NCBI GenBank assembly: GCA_032622095.1
Contig: CP136069.1
Coordinates: forward strand, 15,734,450 to 15,798,449
Reading direction: 5' to 3'
Length of the DNA stretch: 64,000 bases
Source of the DNA: Siphonodentalium dalli
Taxonomy: Eukaryota; Mollusca; Scaphopoda; Gadilida; Siphonodentaliidae
How positions within the stretch are numbered: the stretch's first letter is position 1; each line of letters opens with the position of its first letter. Shown piece after piece: positions 1-12,148 of this stretch. Both the position numbers and the translations under genes were made by a program. The notes beneath the pieces were generated by a model. The model was not told the origin of the DNA. It ran no database searches and saw only the letters and a program-made list of their open reading frames with translations.

Positions 1-920
1 GACGACTGTGAAACTAGTTTATTGTGGTTGTTATGTGGTTTGTGAGTGCAAACATACGCAAACAAATCGAATTATTATAAAGACAATATTTTCGAAAAAT
101 TAACCGTATCAATGTTGGAAAAAATATAAACTATATACATGTATCATGTAATGATTGCGGGAGATTACAATGCCAGAACCGGCACGCTAAATATTAGCGC
201 CAATATTGATCAAATAATGAATAAATTCTGACTGAAAAATGTATCAATAAGTAGAATCATAACCAACTCACTACCAAATAATTTTGGAAGCAAATTAATG
301 TGTCTATGCGATCAGACATAATGCATAATCTTGAATGGTCACAAAGGTCACCATTCATGTCACAGCACGTGAATATTTTAGCACTATCGATTTTGCATTA
401 TGCAGCCCAAGCTTATTCGAAACAATAACAGACATGACCATTGGCGATCATTATTCCATTGCGTCAAATAAACGCCACCGAATCACAGTAAGTTGTAAAC
501 TGAGCAATATAAAACAATGCAGCGGCGTTCCGCTCAATCGACAGCAGACTAAACACAAAACGAACAATTCAAATCGGCCACGCTTTGATGCTCAGTTATG
601 AGCAACCTCGAACTGAAATCAACTCGGTTCCGGCTTGCCAGCCTGAACAGCGAGCTAGCTGATATTACAGTAGACAATATCGAATCAACCAAAACAAAAT
701 TAAATTATGTATCCACGGAATTAGAGAATATTCTACATTCGGCAGTATCTGACAAAAAGACACTGCATGACAAAAAGACACTGCAGCCAATAAATTAAAA
801 AAGGAAGCACAATAGTTTGTCTTGGTTTAAATATAAGTTGCGTCCGCTCGATAACCAGATACAGAAGAGACAGAAAACGATACCGCATTAACCCCACCAC
901 TGCTAATAAATTTATAATCA
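1..920 (+). pseudogene. Decayed LINE (non-LTR retrotransposon) endonuclease region
   Basis: Translated fragments in different frames match the order of an APE-type endonuclease domain of a non-LTR retrotransposon. The frame from 151 reads MIAGDYNARTG, the classic G-D-[FY]-N-A-R-T-G metal and substrate motif of these nucleases. The frame over 335-601 continues with STIDFALCSPSLFETITD and MTIGDHYSIASNKRHR, which fit the S-x-I-D-[YF] strand and the late IGDH/S-x-H region, with the final catalytic SDH-type motif degraded. The frame over 598-798 is a Leu/Glu-rich stretch like the linker between endonuclease and reverse transcriptase. The frame shifts and the stop codon at 226-228 show it is dead. 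The fragment starts at or before the window edge, and no reverse transcriptase follows. Family membership is clear from the motif order; the clade cannot be given. Confidence 0.6.
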
Positions 921-1499
921 TTAATATCCGTCGGCTTTATAAATTGTCTTTAATCACGCTGGCCATCCTATAATCCGCACTGCGGATAGTAACTGCGGTG
1001 CTGGCGTCATTAAACCGCACAATTGGCCATAACAATTAAACTTTTCCATATCAGGGATAGACCAACTTGTTCAAAGTTGTCAATTTAGAAGTTATACTAA
1101 CCAATGGAAGACGTATATGATAGGCAATACATATCTATGCTGTGCAAGGAGATTAGAGAACATTCAGATATCAGTTCTCGAGAATTTAAGTTTCATGCAC
1201 CAAAACTTTCACTGCAGACGCTCGAGATTTTTTTTTCAATGTTGAGCAGTCTATATGGGACAATCTATCATTGACGTTTTTTGGTACTAAAAACCCCAAA
1301 TCCCTATCCAGTAACTCGAATAAAGACATCATTGCAAACATACCGTAGACCGACAAAGTAAAACTTAATACGCGAATGAGTAAACTCTGACGCGGGCAAA
1401 AATCATACATGTACCTGAAAAGGGGTTCTTTTTTTTCTTTTTTTTTATTTGCCAATATAATACATATTTGAAAAACATTTTACAGCATGTATAAATCAT
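921..1499. other. No recognisable gene or repeat
   Basis: AT-rich unique sequence between the LINE remnant and the tandem family of about 430 bp. The 89-codon minus-strand frame over 1186-1455 starts in poly-lysine coded by a T-rich run and has no domain I recognise. Confidence 0.4.
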
Positions 1500-4045
1500 C
1501 GAATGTCAAACTAGCAGTTTAACATTCGTTTGGCGTTCCAATTTCGACCCAAAAAATATTTTTTAGTTTTTAGAGTGAAAGGTCTTATTTTTACCCAATT
1601 CGTGCTCCGCCACACGAATCTGGTCAAAATTTCCCTCAGATGATGTTGTATAGGCCGCTATAGAGGGCACAGGCCATGCTTATTGACCGACCGACCCCAA
1701 ATTTGGAGAGGGGGTGCCTCATCACTAGTAATGGTCATAACCAAATGCACGGATCGCAGACTGTTACCGATTTCAAAATCAAATATTTTCGTATGAAGTT
1801 GCTTAGGCGTTCGTCGTTAGACATTCAGTTGATTTCGCCTTAGAAAAGCTTGACTTGAAAATCGATTTTTGGCTCCAAATTTGGTGTGGACATGTGTCCA
1901 GAATAGGAATTACCGTGACCAAATGCAATGGTGCGAAGATTACAAACCCATTTATAAATATTAAGTAAAATCGAATGTCATATATCAAACTAGCAGTTTA
2001 ACATTCATTTGGCGTTCGTTCGTTAGGCGTTCGACTTAGAAACTTTCGACGCAAAATTAATTTTCAGATTTTTGGGTGAAAGGTCTAATTTTTTACCCAA
2101 TTCGTGCTCCGCCACACGCATCTGGTCAAAATTCCATCATTTCCCCCAATTTTCGGACCCCCGCTGGACTTAAATTCCCTCCGCCACACGAATCTGGTCA
2201 AAATTTCCCTCAGATGATTTTGTATAGGCCGCTATAGAGGGCGCAGGCCATGCTTATTGACCGACCGATCCCAAATTTGGTGCCTCCCCACTAGTAATGG
2301 TCATAACCAAATGCACGGATCGCAGACTGTTACCGATTTCAATTTTTTTTCAAGAAAAATCGAATATTTTCGTGCGAAGTTGGTTAGGCGTTCGGCGTTT
2401 GACATTCAGATAATATTCGAGTTTCGTCCCAAAAATAAATTTTCAGTCTTACAGTGATCAAATGCAATGGTCTCAGACTACAACCCAATTCTAAATATTA
2501 AGTAAAATCGAATGTCAAACTAGCAGTTTAACATTCGTTTGGCGTTCGATTTGGAAAATTTCGACGCAAAATTAATTTTCAGTTTTTCGAGTGAAAGGTG
2601 TTATCTTGACAAAATTCGTGCTCCGCCAAGCGAATCTGGTCAATATTCCATCGTTTCCCCGCCTCCGGACGCTAAATACCAGCCGTGATTATGGGCCGGT
2701 TGGCTCAAAATTTGGTGCAGACATGTGTCCCAATTGCAACTATAGGAGTCAACGTGACCAAATGCATGGGTCGCAGACTACAATCCATTTCTCAATATTC
2801 TGTAACATCGAATGTCAAACTTGCAGTTTAACATTCGTTAGCCGTTCGACGCAAATATAAATATTCAGATTTTAGAGTGAAATATTGACAAAATTCGTGC
2901 TCCGCGACGCGAATCTGATCAATATTCCATCGTTTCCCCCAATTTCCGGACCCTCGCTGGACTGAAACAAATTCCCTCAGATGATTTTGTATAGGCACTA
3001 TAGAGGGCACAGGCCATGCTTATTGACTGACCGACCCAAAATTTTGCGAGGGAGTGCCTCCCCACTTGTAATGGTCATAACCAAATTCACAGATCGCAGA
3101 CTGTTACCGATTTCAAAATTTTCAAGAAAAATCAAATATTAGGCGGTTAGGCGTTCGGCGTTAGACATTCAATTGATATTCAAGTTAGACCATTTCGACA
3201 CAAAAAATAATTTTCAGTTTTTCGAGTGAAAGCTCTTATTTTGACCCAATTCGTGCTCCGCCACACGAATCTTGTCAAAATTCTATCGTTTTCCCCAATT
3301 TCATGACCTCCGCAGGAGGGCGCTATATACAAGCCGTGTTATTGTCCAATTGGCTTCAAATTTGGTGTTGAGATGTGTCCAGAATAGAAATTACCGTGAC
3401 CAAATGCAATGGTCGCAGACTACAACCCATTTCTAAATATTAAGTAAAATCGAATGTCAAGCTAGCAGTTTAACATCTCGTTTGGCGTTCGTTAGGCGTT
3501 CGACTGAAAGGTCTAATTTTTACCAAATTCGTGCTCCGCCATACGGATCTGGTCAAAATTCCATCGTTTCCCCCAATTTCCGGACCCTCGCTGGACTTTC
3601 CTCAGATGAATTTGTATAGGCCGCTATAGAGGGCACAGGCCATGCTTATTGACCGACGACCCCAAATTTGGCGAGGGAGTGCCTCCACACTAGTAATGGA
3701 CTTAACCAAATGCTTGGATCGCAGACTGTTACCGATTTCAAAATTTTCAAGAAAAATCAAATATTTTAGTTTTTCGAGTGAAAGGTCTTATTTTGACCCA
3801 ATTCGTGCTCCGCCACTCGAATCTGGTCAAAATTCCATCGTTTCCCCAAATTTCCGGACACCCACTGTTATAGGGCTCTACATACAAGCCGTGTTTATGG
3901 GCCGATTGGCTCCATATATGGGGTGGACATGTGTCCCGACTAGAAGGCCCCGTGACCAAATGCATTGGTCGCAGACTACAACCCATTTCTAAATATTAAG
4001 TAAAATCGAATGTCAAACTAGCAGTTTTAATATTCGTTTGGCGTT
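1500..4045 (+). repeat. Tandem array of related units of about 430 bp (two alternating subtypes)
   Basis: The same phrases recur in order. Type A carries GTGCTCCGCCACACGAATCT, GACCAAATGCAATGGTCGCA and ATCGAATGTCAAACTAGCAG followed by TTTGGCGTTCG. Type B carries TATAGGCCGCTATAGAGGGC, ATGCTTATTGACCGACCGA and GGTTAGGCGTTCGGCGTT. B segments lie near 1650-1850, 2215-2430, 3000-3180 and 3610-3790, with A segments between them, so the array looks like a higher-order repeat of about 0.5-0.9 kb. Copies differ by many substitutions and indels, so this is an old array. The open frames inside it are repeat-derived and not genes. Confidence 0.75.
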
Positions 4046-4625
4046 CGAAAAACTTAAATTTTTTCGTCGAAACGCCTAACGAAAGCCATACGAATGTTAA
4101 ACAGCTAGTTTGACATTCCCTTTTACTTGATATTTAGAAATTGTTTGTAGTCTGTGATCCATGCATTTGGTCACGGTGACTCCTAGTCGGGTTACATGTC
4201 CACACCAAATTTCGAGCAAATCGGCCGATAGACAGCTTGTATATAGCGCCCTATAATATTTTAGCACACAAATCATCGAACCGAAAGTCCAACGGGGTTC
4301 CGGAAATTGGGGAAAACGATTGAATTTGGAAAAGATACATGTACGTGTGGCGGAGCTCGAATTGGATCAAAATAACACCTTTCACGTTGGGGAGTACGTA
4401 TTGGGTAAACAAAACACATTTCGCGCAAAACATTAAAAATCGGGTCTGGAAAATTGGAATACCGAGGAAACTTCAGAAAATTCGAGCGGGGGAGCACTTC
4501 TCCCGCCAAAACACGAAATTGGATTTTTAATGAAATTTTCTGAGTTGAATGTCAAAAGAATGTCGAACGCCCAACCATCTTCACGCGAATGTCAAACGAA
4601 TGTCGAACGCCGAACGCCTAAATAA
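4046..4625 (-). repeat. Inverted end copy of the 430-bp family with TIR-like terminus
   Basis: At about 4046 the repeat phrases turn over: CGCCTAACGAA, GAATGTTAAACAGCTAGTTT, CATGCATTTGGTCACGGTGA and GCTCGAATTGGATCAAAATA are reverse complements of phrases upstream. The segment ends near 4620 in GAATGTCGAACGCCGAACGC, the inverse of the GGCGTTCGGCGTT phrase seen in the array. This is what a foldback element, or an array born from one, would look like. Confidence 0.65.
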
Positions 4626-4863
4626 CTTCACACACCTAGATCAAACCATTGTAGAAACAGTAATATAAGATTCCTTAAGCAAAGTAACGCTGTATTATTT
4701 AACATGAAGACGGTATATGGAGTCTATTAAGGTTATGAACTGACAAAATATGCAGATGTCCCCATTATCGATCGTAACACTCCGATTGTGCGCCGTGCAT
4801 ATTGAATAGGTTCTATTTGTGACGAAGCTATAAGTTCATTGTAATTAATCTTAGAAGAATAAT

Positions 4864-5030
4864 GTAGTGATACGTCTGTGGTGATACGTCTGTAGTGATA
4901 CGTCTGTAGTGATACGTCTGAAGTGGGACGTCTGTAGTGATACGTGATTCGTCTGTAGTGATACGTCTGTAGTGGTACGTCTGTAGTGATACGTATGTAG
5001 TTGTACGTCTGTAGTGATACGTCTGTAGTA
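4864..5030. repeat. 14-bp minisatellite (AGTGATACGTCTGT)n
   Basis: About 12 head-to-tail copies of AGTGATACGTCTGT with single-base variants (AGTGGTACGTCTGT, AGTTGTACGTCTGT) and one truncated unit near 4945. Because 14 is not a multiple of 3, all three minus-strand frames stay open with the same TYHYRR-like peptide. Those frames are artefacts of the repeat. Confidence 0.9.
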
Positions 5031-5044
5031 AAAACACATTCCAT

Positions 5045-6955
5045 AGTATTAATATTTATAAAGTTCCATGAAGTTTCTATGAATATTTGTAAGAAACACA
5101 GTTGGCATGAAAGCTGATTTCGAGAAGATTCGAAATTATTTAATCAATTTTTCCATTGAAATAATACCACAAATAGGAGAAACTTCTATGCTTTGAATAT
5201 TTCCGAAACACTTTGACACAGTTTGTGGTTCCTAGTTGTTATCCCTTGGTGATGAAAACCCTATGAATGGACATGTCTAGTAAGTCTACTAATTGTTAGG
5301 GACCAGGTAAATGAAACCTTTGACGATAGAACAGGGCCGCGAATTTAGGATTTGGTTTTTGAAAACAGAGAAATCCGAGGAAACACGCTCAGAGTTAATG
5401 TTCCATTAGACTCGGGTCCAGAACGTTCCATAATCGATTTTGATATTCTTAGCATTTATTCAAAGAATGCGCGATTTGTGATTAATTTTTCCTCTATAAG
5501 GTTCCATAATAAATTATTCTCTTAGGATTGTTCAGTGACAAATATGTTTACTGTACACCCATTTTGACCGCAGAGATGAGTGAATTAATAAGGTGTCAGG
5601 TCACCCATTCATCGATACTATACTATCACTGTGAAAGACAGTCGCCATATAAAACCATTCAATAGTTTCGCCATGAAAAAAACCACATATAAATAGATTT
5701 GTTGATTTGGGGTGACATGTATTTGTACGTTTACAGGGGCACAAATTCAGAGGGGTTTAATACATGAAGGTAGATTTTTACGATACACGACAGTTGACAG
5801 GGGCCGCAAATTGTAGGGGGTATTGAATCATTCAGTGCAGTGACTGTGTGTGTCATAACTGCAGACGCCGAGCCATTGATTTGTTTAGATCGATTGGTGA
5901 TTCCAGAAGGTTCCATAGTCCATTGTCTACTCTAATAGGACGTCCCATCGAACCTATTAGAAAAATGCACGATAGAAACGCTCTAAAAGGACGGGCATCG
6001 ATTAAGCCTATTAGAAAAAAGCAGTGAGAAGTTTACGTGATATGATAACTATAATAATCTATACGGGCAAATGTGGGAGGGACCGCCTGAATAAATGAAT
6101 CAATAAGAATCACCCACCCCTATAAGGTATCGTGCCCGTCAACGTACATATCTGCTGCTACCACTTTAACAAACGCATCGATAAATTTGATATAATACTT
6201 TACAAGGTATAGTTCAATATTTTGAATATGCTTGCTCACATCTAACAGCTATTATTCGCAAGCCCCGTAAGCGATTCATAAAATTGCATGGCAATCGATT
6301 GGTTAAAACCTATATTTTACAAATACGGCCCACAATTCCAGGATAAACTGTTCAAAAACTTACTTGTAAAACAGACGATGAACACACAATTCATGGACAG
6401 CACCGGAACGATGACCACGCTTTACTACAGGAGGAAATATACCGTCAATTTCAAACTCAACATTTCTCGATAAAAACACCTTGTACAACTTCTACATGTA
6501 TTGACATATCTAATGTTAGCCCGCCCAACTCAATAGAATGTTTGATTCCAAGTATCCACCTTCTTCCTATATCTTAAGATGATCACGAAGGGACTTCATA
6601 ATAGAAAAAATACGCTTGATGCCAGTTTAAAAAATCAACAATCATATACTCATGCTGTGCGTGCTGGCCAAACGTAATGTGAAGTTACTGCTTAAAGACA
6701 AGAAAAGCAATACTTTGTGTCGTTTGTGTGGAAGTCCAATGGCTATACCATAGTGAATAGATTTTCTCAAAAATTGGCAGAGCAAACGAAAAAACACTGT
6801 CAAATTAATTCGCTACAAATAGTAAATAGTTTGATCTGGGAGAACCAACTGGCATCGGCTGGCTTAATATACCAGGGATGTGTCAAAGATAGTTGGGCAG
6901 CAGAAGTTAAGTCACTAATGACAACTGTTGGACAAGTTCAAAAATTCGCAAATAA
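5045..6955. other. Unique AT-rich region, no gene recognised
   Basis: Only short open frames occur, none with a motif I know. A diverged phrase CCTATTAGAAAAA preceded by AGGACG occurs twice (5934-5970 and 5988-6022), and GGTTCCATA(A/G)T occurs several times between 5420 and 5920, so an old, eroded repeat may underlie part of it. The frame at 6288-6473 has a protein-like composition but no supporting splice or family signal. Confidence 0.35.
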
Positions 6956-6959
6956 ACTT

Positions 6960-8847
6960 GTCTGCGATATTGCAACATCTGAATCGAACCTTCGCCATGT
7001 GCATTCGATTTTTTACCTAAAATTTTGTCAAAATTTTTGGATCATGGTCAACCCTGGGCAATCTTTATCATGCCAAGAACCGGTTAATACTACGAAAACT
7101 GTAAATATAAGTTTTTGACCCCAAATTTGGTCGAATATATTTTACCTCCAATTTTGATAACTGTTTGTGTGATCTGACTTCTTTGTTCAGTGCCAACAGA
7201 TAGTTGTCGTTATCTGGTCAAAAACCGGTAATAACTATGAAAACAAAATAATTTGTCTTTTTATCAGAAATTGTGTAGAAATTTAACTATTTGGCAACAT
7301 TTTCAATATTATCTTACATCTATGGTCGAGGACCACCACAGTAGTCTTTATCCAGTCAAATCCGGACAAGACTACGAATACTGTAAGGTTCGATTTTTAT
7401 CTCCAAATATTGACAAAATGTTAACAACTTTTTTTTGGTATCACCTTACTTGATTTTTGTCCCGAAATTGTGTCGAAACTAGTAAAAAGTACGAATTTGT
7501 TTAACCCGAATTAGGCAACTTTTCGGTTTAATCTTACTTCTATGGTCGGGGCCACACCAAAGTATTTATCCAGTCAAAATCTAGTCAAAACTACAAATCT
7601 ATCAAATTTGATTTGTCTTTTTACCCCATATTTTGACTACTTTTTGGTGTCAACCCCCATAGTCCTTATCTGGTCAAAATCCGGTAAAAACTACGAAAAC
7701 CCCGAAAAACTACGAAAATATCTGTTTGGTGTCATCTAACGTCTATCGTCGGGGACCACCCACAGTTGTCTGGTCAAGTCTTAGAGTCGGTCAAAACTAC
7801 GAATACGGTAAAATTAAATTATTTTACCCAAATTTTGTCTAAATTTGTCCCACTTTTTGTGTCAGCCTACTTGCACGGTCGTGGGCCATACCCCAGCAGG
7901 AATTAACAGGTCAATATCCGGTCAAAACTACGAATACGGTAAAATTAGATAATATTTGACTCCAAAGTAAGTTAAAAATTTGGGAACTTAATGGTGTCTA
8001 CTTACTTGCTTGGTTCGGGGCCAAATCACGTTAGTCTTTATCTGGTTAAAAACCCGTAAAAACTACGAAAACTTAAACAATTAAGTAAAATTTTTGACCC
8101 GAAATTGTGACGAAATTTTGGCAACTTTCTGGAGTCATCTTACTTGTATTACCGGGAGCAGTCACACGGTAGTCTATATCCTGTCAAAATCCGATCAAAA
8201 CTACGAAAACTGGAAAATTCTTTTTGATGGCCCCAAATTGTCAACATTTTTACAACTATGTAGCAACGTTTGAGCTTCTTCTTACATCTAAAGTCCGGGG
8301 GACACCCCCTAGTAGTCTTTATTTGGTCAAATTCGGTAAAAACTACGAAAACTATAATACTAGATTTTATACCTCAAATTTGGTCGACATTTTGAATACT
8401 TTATGGTGTTGTCTTACTTGTTTCGTTCAGAGCCAACCCTCGGAAGTAATTTTCTGTTAAATCCAGTAAACACGAATATTGGACAATTCGATTTTTGACC
8501 CGTAATTTTGTCAAAATTTGAGTAACTTTTCGGTTTCATCTTACTTCTATGGTCGGGGCTACACCATAGTCTTTATCCAGTACAAATCCAGACAAAACTA
8601 TGCAAACACTATCGTTCGATTTTCGACTGCAAACTTTGTGAAAATGTTGGCAACTTATTTTGTTGTCATCTTACTTTTATAGACGTGACCACCACACAAT
8701 TGTCTTTATCCTACTTGTTTTGTCCTGGACCACATCAGGCTTTCTCTGGTCAAAATCCGGTCAAAACTATGAATACCGTAAAATTAGATTTTTTACCCAA
8801 AGTAAGTTAACATTTTGGAAACTTCTTTGGTGTCTTATACGGCATGG
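6960..8847 (+). repeat. Satellite of about 140 bp, block 1
   Basis: Diverged tandem units of about 130-150 bp. Each carries TCTTTATCCGGTCAAAATCC, then AAAACTACGAAAACTGTAAA, then a TTTTGACC(C)CAAATTTTGTC segment, and TCATCTTACTTCTATGGTCG before the next unit. About a dozen units are visible. It continues in the same orientation after the two inserted elements, at 11551-12148 and 12951-13410. Confidence 0.8.
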
Positions 8848-8869
8848 GGGGACGAAAGGGTTATAATTA

Positions 8870-9060
8870 TAACTTACTATTTTAAGTCTAACATAATATT
8901 TTAATTCTAATATTTAAATGCTAACTTGATATTTTAACTCTAACTTAATATTTTAACTCTAACTTAATAATTCAATTTAAGTTAATATTTTAATTCTAAT
9001 ATTTCAGTTTTAACTCAACATTTTAACTCGGACTTAATGTTTCAATTCTAGGATCTCAGA
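8870..9060. repeat. AT-rich short tandem repeat in left arm (TTTTAACTCTAACTTAATA)
   Basis: Degenerate units of about 20 bp of TAACTTAATATTTTAACTC form the outer part of the left arm. The right arm carries the inverse array. Confidence 0.75.
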
Positions 9061-10099
9061 TTTTAAAAGTAAATATTAAAACAAACATAAAACGAATATA
9101 TTGAGTTGGAATTGTGACCCGACCGCACGCTGTAACAATTATATCGAAAGACGTCGCTGCGATCGGACCGCGGAAATTGCCGATCTCGCAAGCTTTCCCG
9201 GCGTCACTATCTTTGTCGATGCGCGATGCGGCGTTTCTGTTGAATCTTATTTGTCCCTATGAGAACAATGGTTGCCGTTGTCAATAATTTGATGGTTATA
9301 TCTATAGATACAAGGGGCGCTTCAGACAGGAACATAACAATAATTATCATATAATAATACATAATTATGTTGAGATGTATTTCAAGCCATATAGTAAAAT
9401 ACCATGGCAGTAAAATGTTCGATTATATCTGTTTCCAAAGCATGTGCTGAATATATTTATTTTATATAATACAGGAATGTGTCGGCAAGTATTAGATCAT
9501 GTCACGAATTTCTATTTGATGTTATGACGAGGAACTTTATAGAATTCAGCACACAACGCAGGGAATATATTTCGTTGTTAGTACTAAATTACCATTGCTT
9601 TGGCTTCGGTGAAAAACAATATTTGATTCGAGTCGAGAAACCCTCTCATCAAAGCTCAGCGTGATCAGATATCGAGTTTTGAAGTTTGTTATTTCTCGAG
9701 ATGTGCATTATTTGAGGCCAAGAACAACGTTGTCAAACGAATGGTCTCGGGTAACATTGCGGATGAAGATGGATAACTCTTAAGTCATGTGGTAGTACGG
9801 CCAATTTTCGTGAAAATACGGCCATATTTCGTTGAACAGACTGTTGATAAATAACACGTTTTCGGAGATTTGATACCATAGTTGACAGTGGTTAGCATTA
9901 TTTTGTCGCAATTAATCGATTCTAATAACTAAAGCGTATTTTGAAGAAATGTTGTTGTTGTTGTATCTTTATAATATGGGACCGTCTGATCGGATTGAGT
10001 ACCTTCAACTTATGTTCAGTCCTTGCGGTACACCTGGTTATACCCAGAGAGTTAGGATGTATAGTATTCGTGGATATTATAGGAGTATATATAATTAAC

Positions 10100-10465
10100 C
10101 AATTACAGTGACGTGAAATACTTAGGTATGGTGATCAAATAGAAATGGAGAATAATCTTGCTCAAAGTTGTTATTTTACGAATATTAATCTAAATTAACA
10201 TCACACATCGTCATTCGTTTGTATTAATTAAATGCACTGACTCTCGATGGCGAAATCGTTTGGGTTAGTTTATCGCCAATAGTTGCGTCCCGAATCTGAT
10301 GTAAATATTTTCAATTGAGCGTAGTTCAGACGATTCTTTTAAATTTTCGGCGATTTTAGTAGAATGCTACATTCCCCAGGTTGGCATAGCGCCTGAGTAC
10401 TAACATATAAGTTTCACGCACCGAACAAGTCCATAATATGTCTTTAATAGTTATGCACCGGTATT
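10100..10465 (+). repeat. Dispersed repeat, copy 1 (uninterrupted reference copy)
   Basis: Runs from ACAGTGACGTGAAATACTTA through GGAGAATAATCTTGCTCAAA, GTTATTTTACGAATATTAAT, GACTCTCGATGG and CAAGTCCATAATATGTCTTT. The same order occurs at 24430-25180, interrupted by a MITE, and at 25742-25812 plus 39846-40165, interrupted by the 14-kb palindrome. This copy therefore shows the empty-site structure. Confidence 0.75.
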
Positions 10466-11229
10466 CCACAGTAAATGTAGGCTCGAGATTGAATGCTTGA
10501 AATAGAATAGGTCAATTTCTTGAGCCAAGTCTGATTGGCATCGCTTACAATCGTGGAATTTCTTGCGGTTAGTCAATTCAATGTTCATAGAGATATCGAC
10601 TTACAAACATGGCAAACAAAAAACATGCAATCTGAAGTTGGTACCATAGCCCCTCTGTGAAATATATTAGTAAGGAACAAATAATAACAACGAAACATAT
10701 TCACTGCGTTGTGTGTTGAATGCTATAAAGTTCCCTGTCAGAACATCAAAACGTTCCCATATATTTTAAACGTCTCTCAACATAATTATTTATTATTATA
10801 TTATAATTATGATTCTGTTCCTGTCTGAAACCCCACTTATACTATAGATGGTCATTTAAAAATAACCATCAAATTATTGTCAACGGGGACCATTGTTCTC
10901 AAAGGGACAAATAAGATTGAACAGAAAAGCCGCATACATGGACTTAAATAGCGACGCCGGAAAAGCTTGCGAGATCGGCAATTTCCGCGGTCCGTTCGCA
11001 GCGACGTCTTTCGATAGAATTGTTATAGAATGCGCGTGGGCCAATTGGGTCACAATTCCAACTCAATATATCCGTTATATGTTTGTTTTAATTTTAACTT
11101 TTCAATTTTGAGATTATATTTACGTTCATTCCAATTCCAGCTTTTTAATTCTAACATTTTAAATCCAGCATTAAAACTTTTAGTAGTAGATTTGTATTTA
11201 GCTTCTTACTTTGAAGTTACAATTAAAAT

Positions 11230-11530
11230 ATTGAAATCGAAATATTAAGTTAGAATTCAAATATTAAGTTGGAGTTTAAAACAGGTTGGAATTGAAACAT
11301 TAAGAGTCAGAGTTAAAATGTTTAGTTAAAATTGAAATATTAGAATTAAAATATTGATTTGGAATTGAAATATTAAGTTAGAGTTAAAATATTAGGTTAG
11401 AGTTAAAATATCAAGTTAGCATTAAAATATTAGAACTAAAATATCAAGCTAGATTTAAAATATCAAGTTAGAATTAAAATATTAGAATTAAACTTTTATG
11501 TTAGAGTTAAAATAGTAAGTCAGAATTATG
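11230..11530. repeat. AT-rich short tandem repeat in right arm
   Basis: Units such as AGTTAGAGTTAAAATATTA, inverse to those at 8870-9060. The right array is longer than the left, as expected if tandem units expanded independently in each arm. Confidence 0.75.
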
Positions 11531-11550
11531 ACCATTTCGGCCCTCCATAA

Positions 11551-12148
11551 ACTGTGGCCAGCCCTTGGTAGTCTTTTTCTGGTTAAAACTGGTAAAAGCT
11601 ACGAAAACTTTTAGCCCCAAACTTGGTCGAATATTTGTGTTCGGAGGCAACCCATAGAAGTCTCAAAATTCGGTAAAAACTACGAACATTGAATAATTAA
11701 ATTTTTGTACCTAAAATTTTGGCAACTTTTCGGTGTCATCTTACTTCGATGGTCAGGAGTCACCCCGGAGTCTTTATCGGGTCAAAATCCAATCAAAACT
11801 ACGAGAGCTGTAAAATTCGACTTTTGACCTCAAATATTTTCAAAATTTTGGAAACTTTGGAAAGTCATCTTCCTTGTGTCGTTGAGAGCCAAGACACCGA
11901 AGTCCTTATTTGGTTAAAATCCGGTAACAACTATGAACCTGGATAATTCAGTATTTGATCCGAAATTTAGTCAAACTTTTGGCAACTTGTCTGTTTTATT
12001 TTACTTCATTGATCGGGGGCAACCCCAAAGTCTTTATCTGCCTAACATTCAAATTAAATCTACGATAAATTTAAATTTTTTAATCTCAAATTTTTAAATA
12101 TTTTTTTGGGTCATCTTACTTCTATGGTCGGGTCCACTCTGTACGCTG
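11551..12148 (+). repeat. Satellite of about 140 bp, block 2
   Basis: Continuation of the array after the 2.7-kb insertion, about four diverged units with AAAACTACGA and TCTTTATC phrases in the same orientation as block 1. Confidence 0.75.

Larger units (their letters stand above)
8848..11550. mobile_element. 2.7-kb element with very long terminal inverted repeats
   Basis: The left end (ACTTACTATTTTAAGTCTAA) and the reverse complement of the right end (ACTTACTATTTTAACTCTAA) match and stay in register for several hundred bases. The left arm runs about 8848-9420 and the right arm about 10730-11550. The arms begin with AT-rich short tandem repeats and continue into a GC-richer, better-conserved portion (GGACCGCGGAAATTGCCGAT on the left; the inverse at 10973-10993). 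The element interrupts the 140-bp satellite, which has the same orientation on both sides. I could not fix a target duplication. No transposase is visible, so it is presumably non-autonomous. The 1.3-kb core contains the dispersed repeat at 10100-10465. Confidence 0.7.

Noticed and set aside
4733-5044. Three overlapping minus-strand frames rich in TYHYRR
   Set aside because: Produced by the 14-bp minisatellite read in three frames.
6717-7118. 133-codon plus-strand frame, possibly a LINE ORF1 remnant (upstream QQSYTHAVRAGQ-like words)
   Set aside because: Its second half runs into the 140-bp satellite and no zinc knuckle or ORF1 motif is present.
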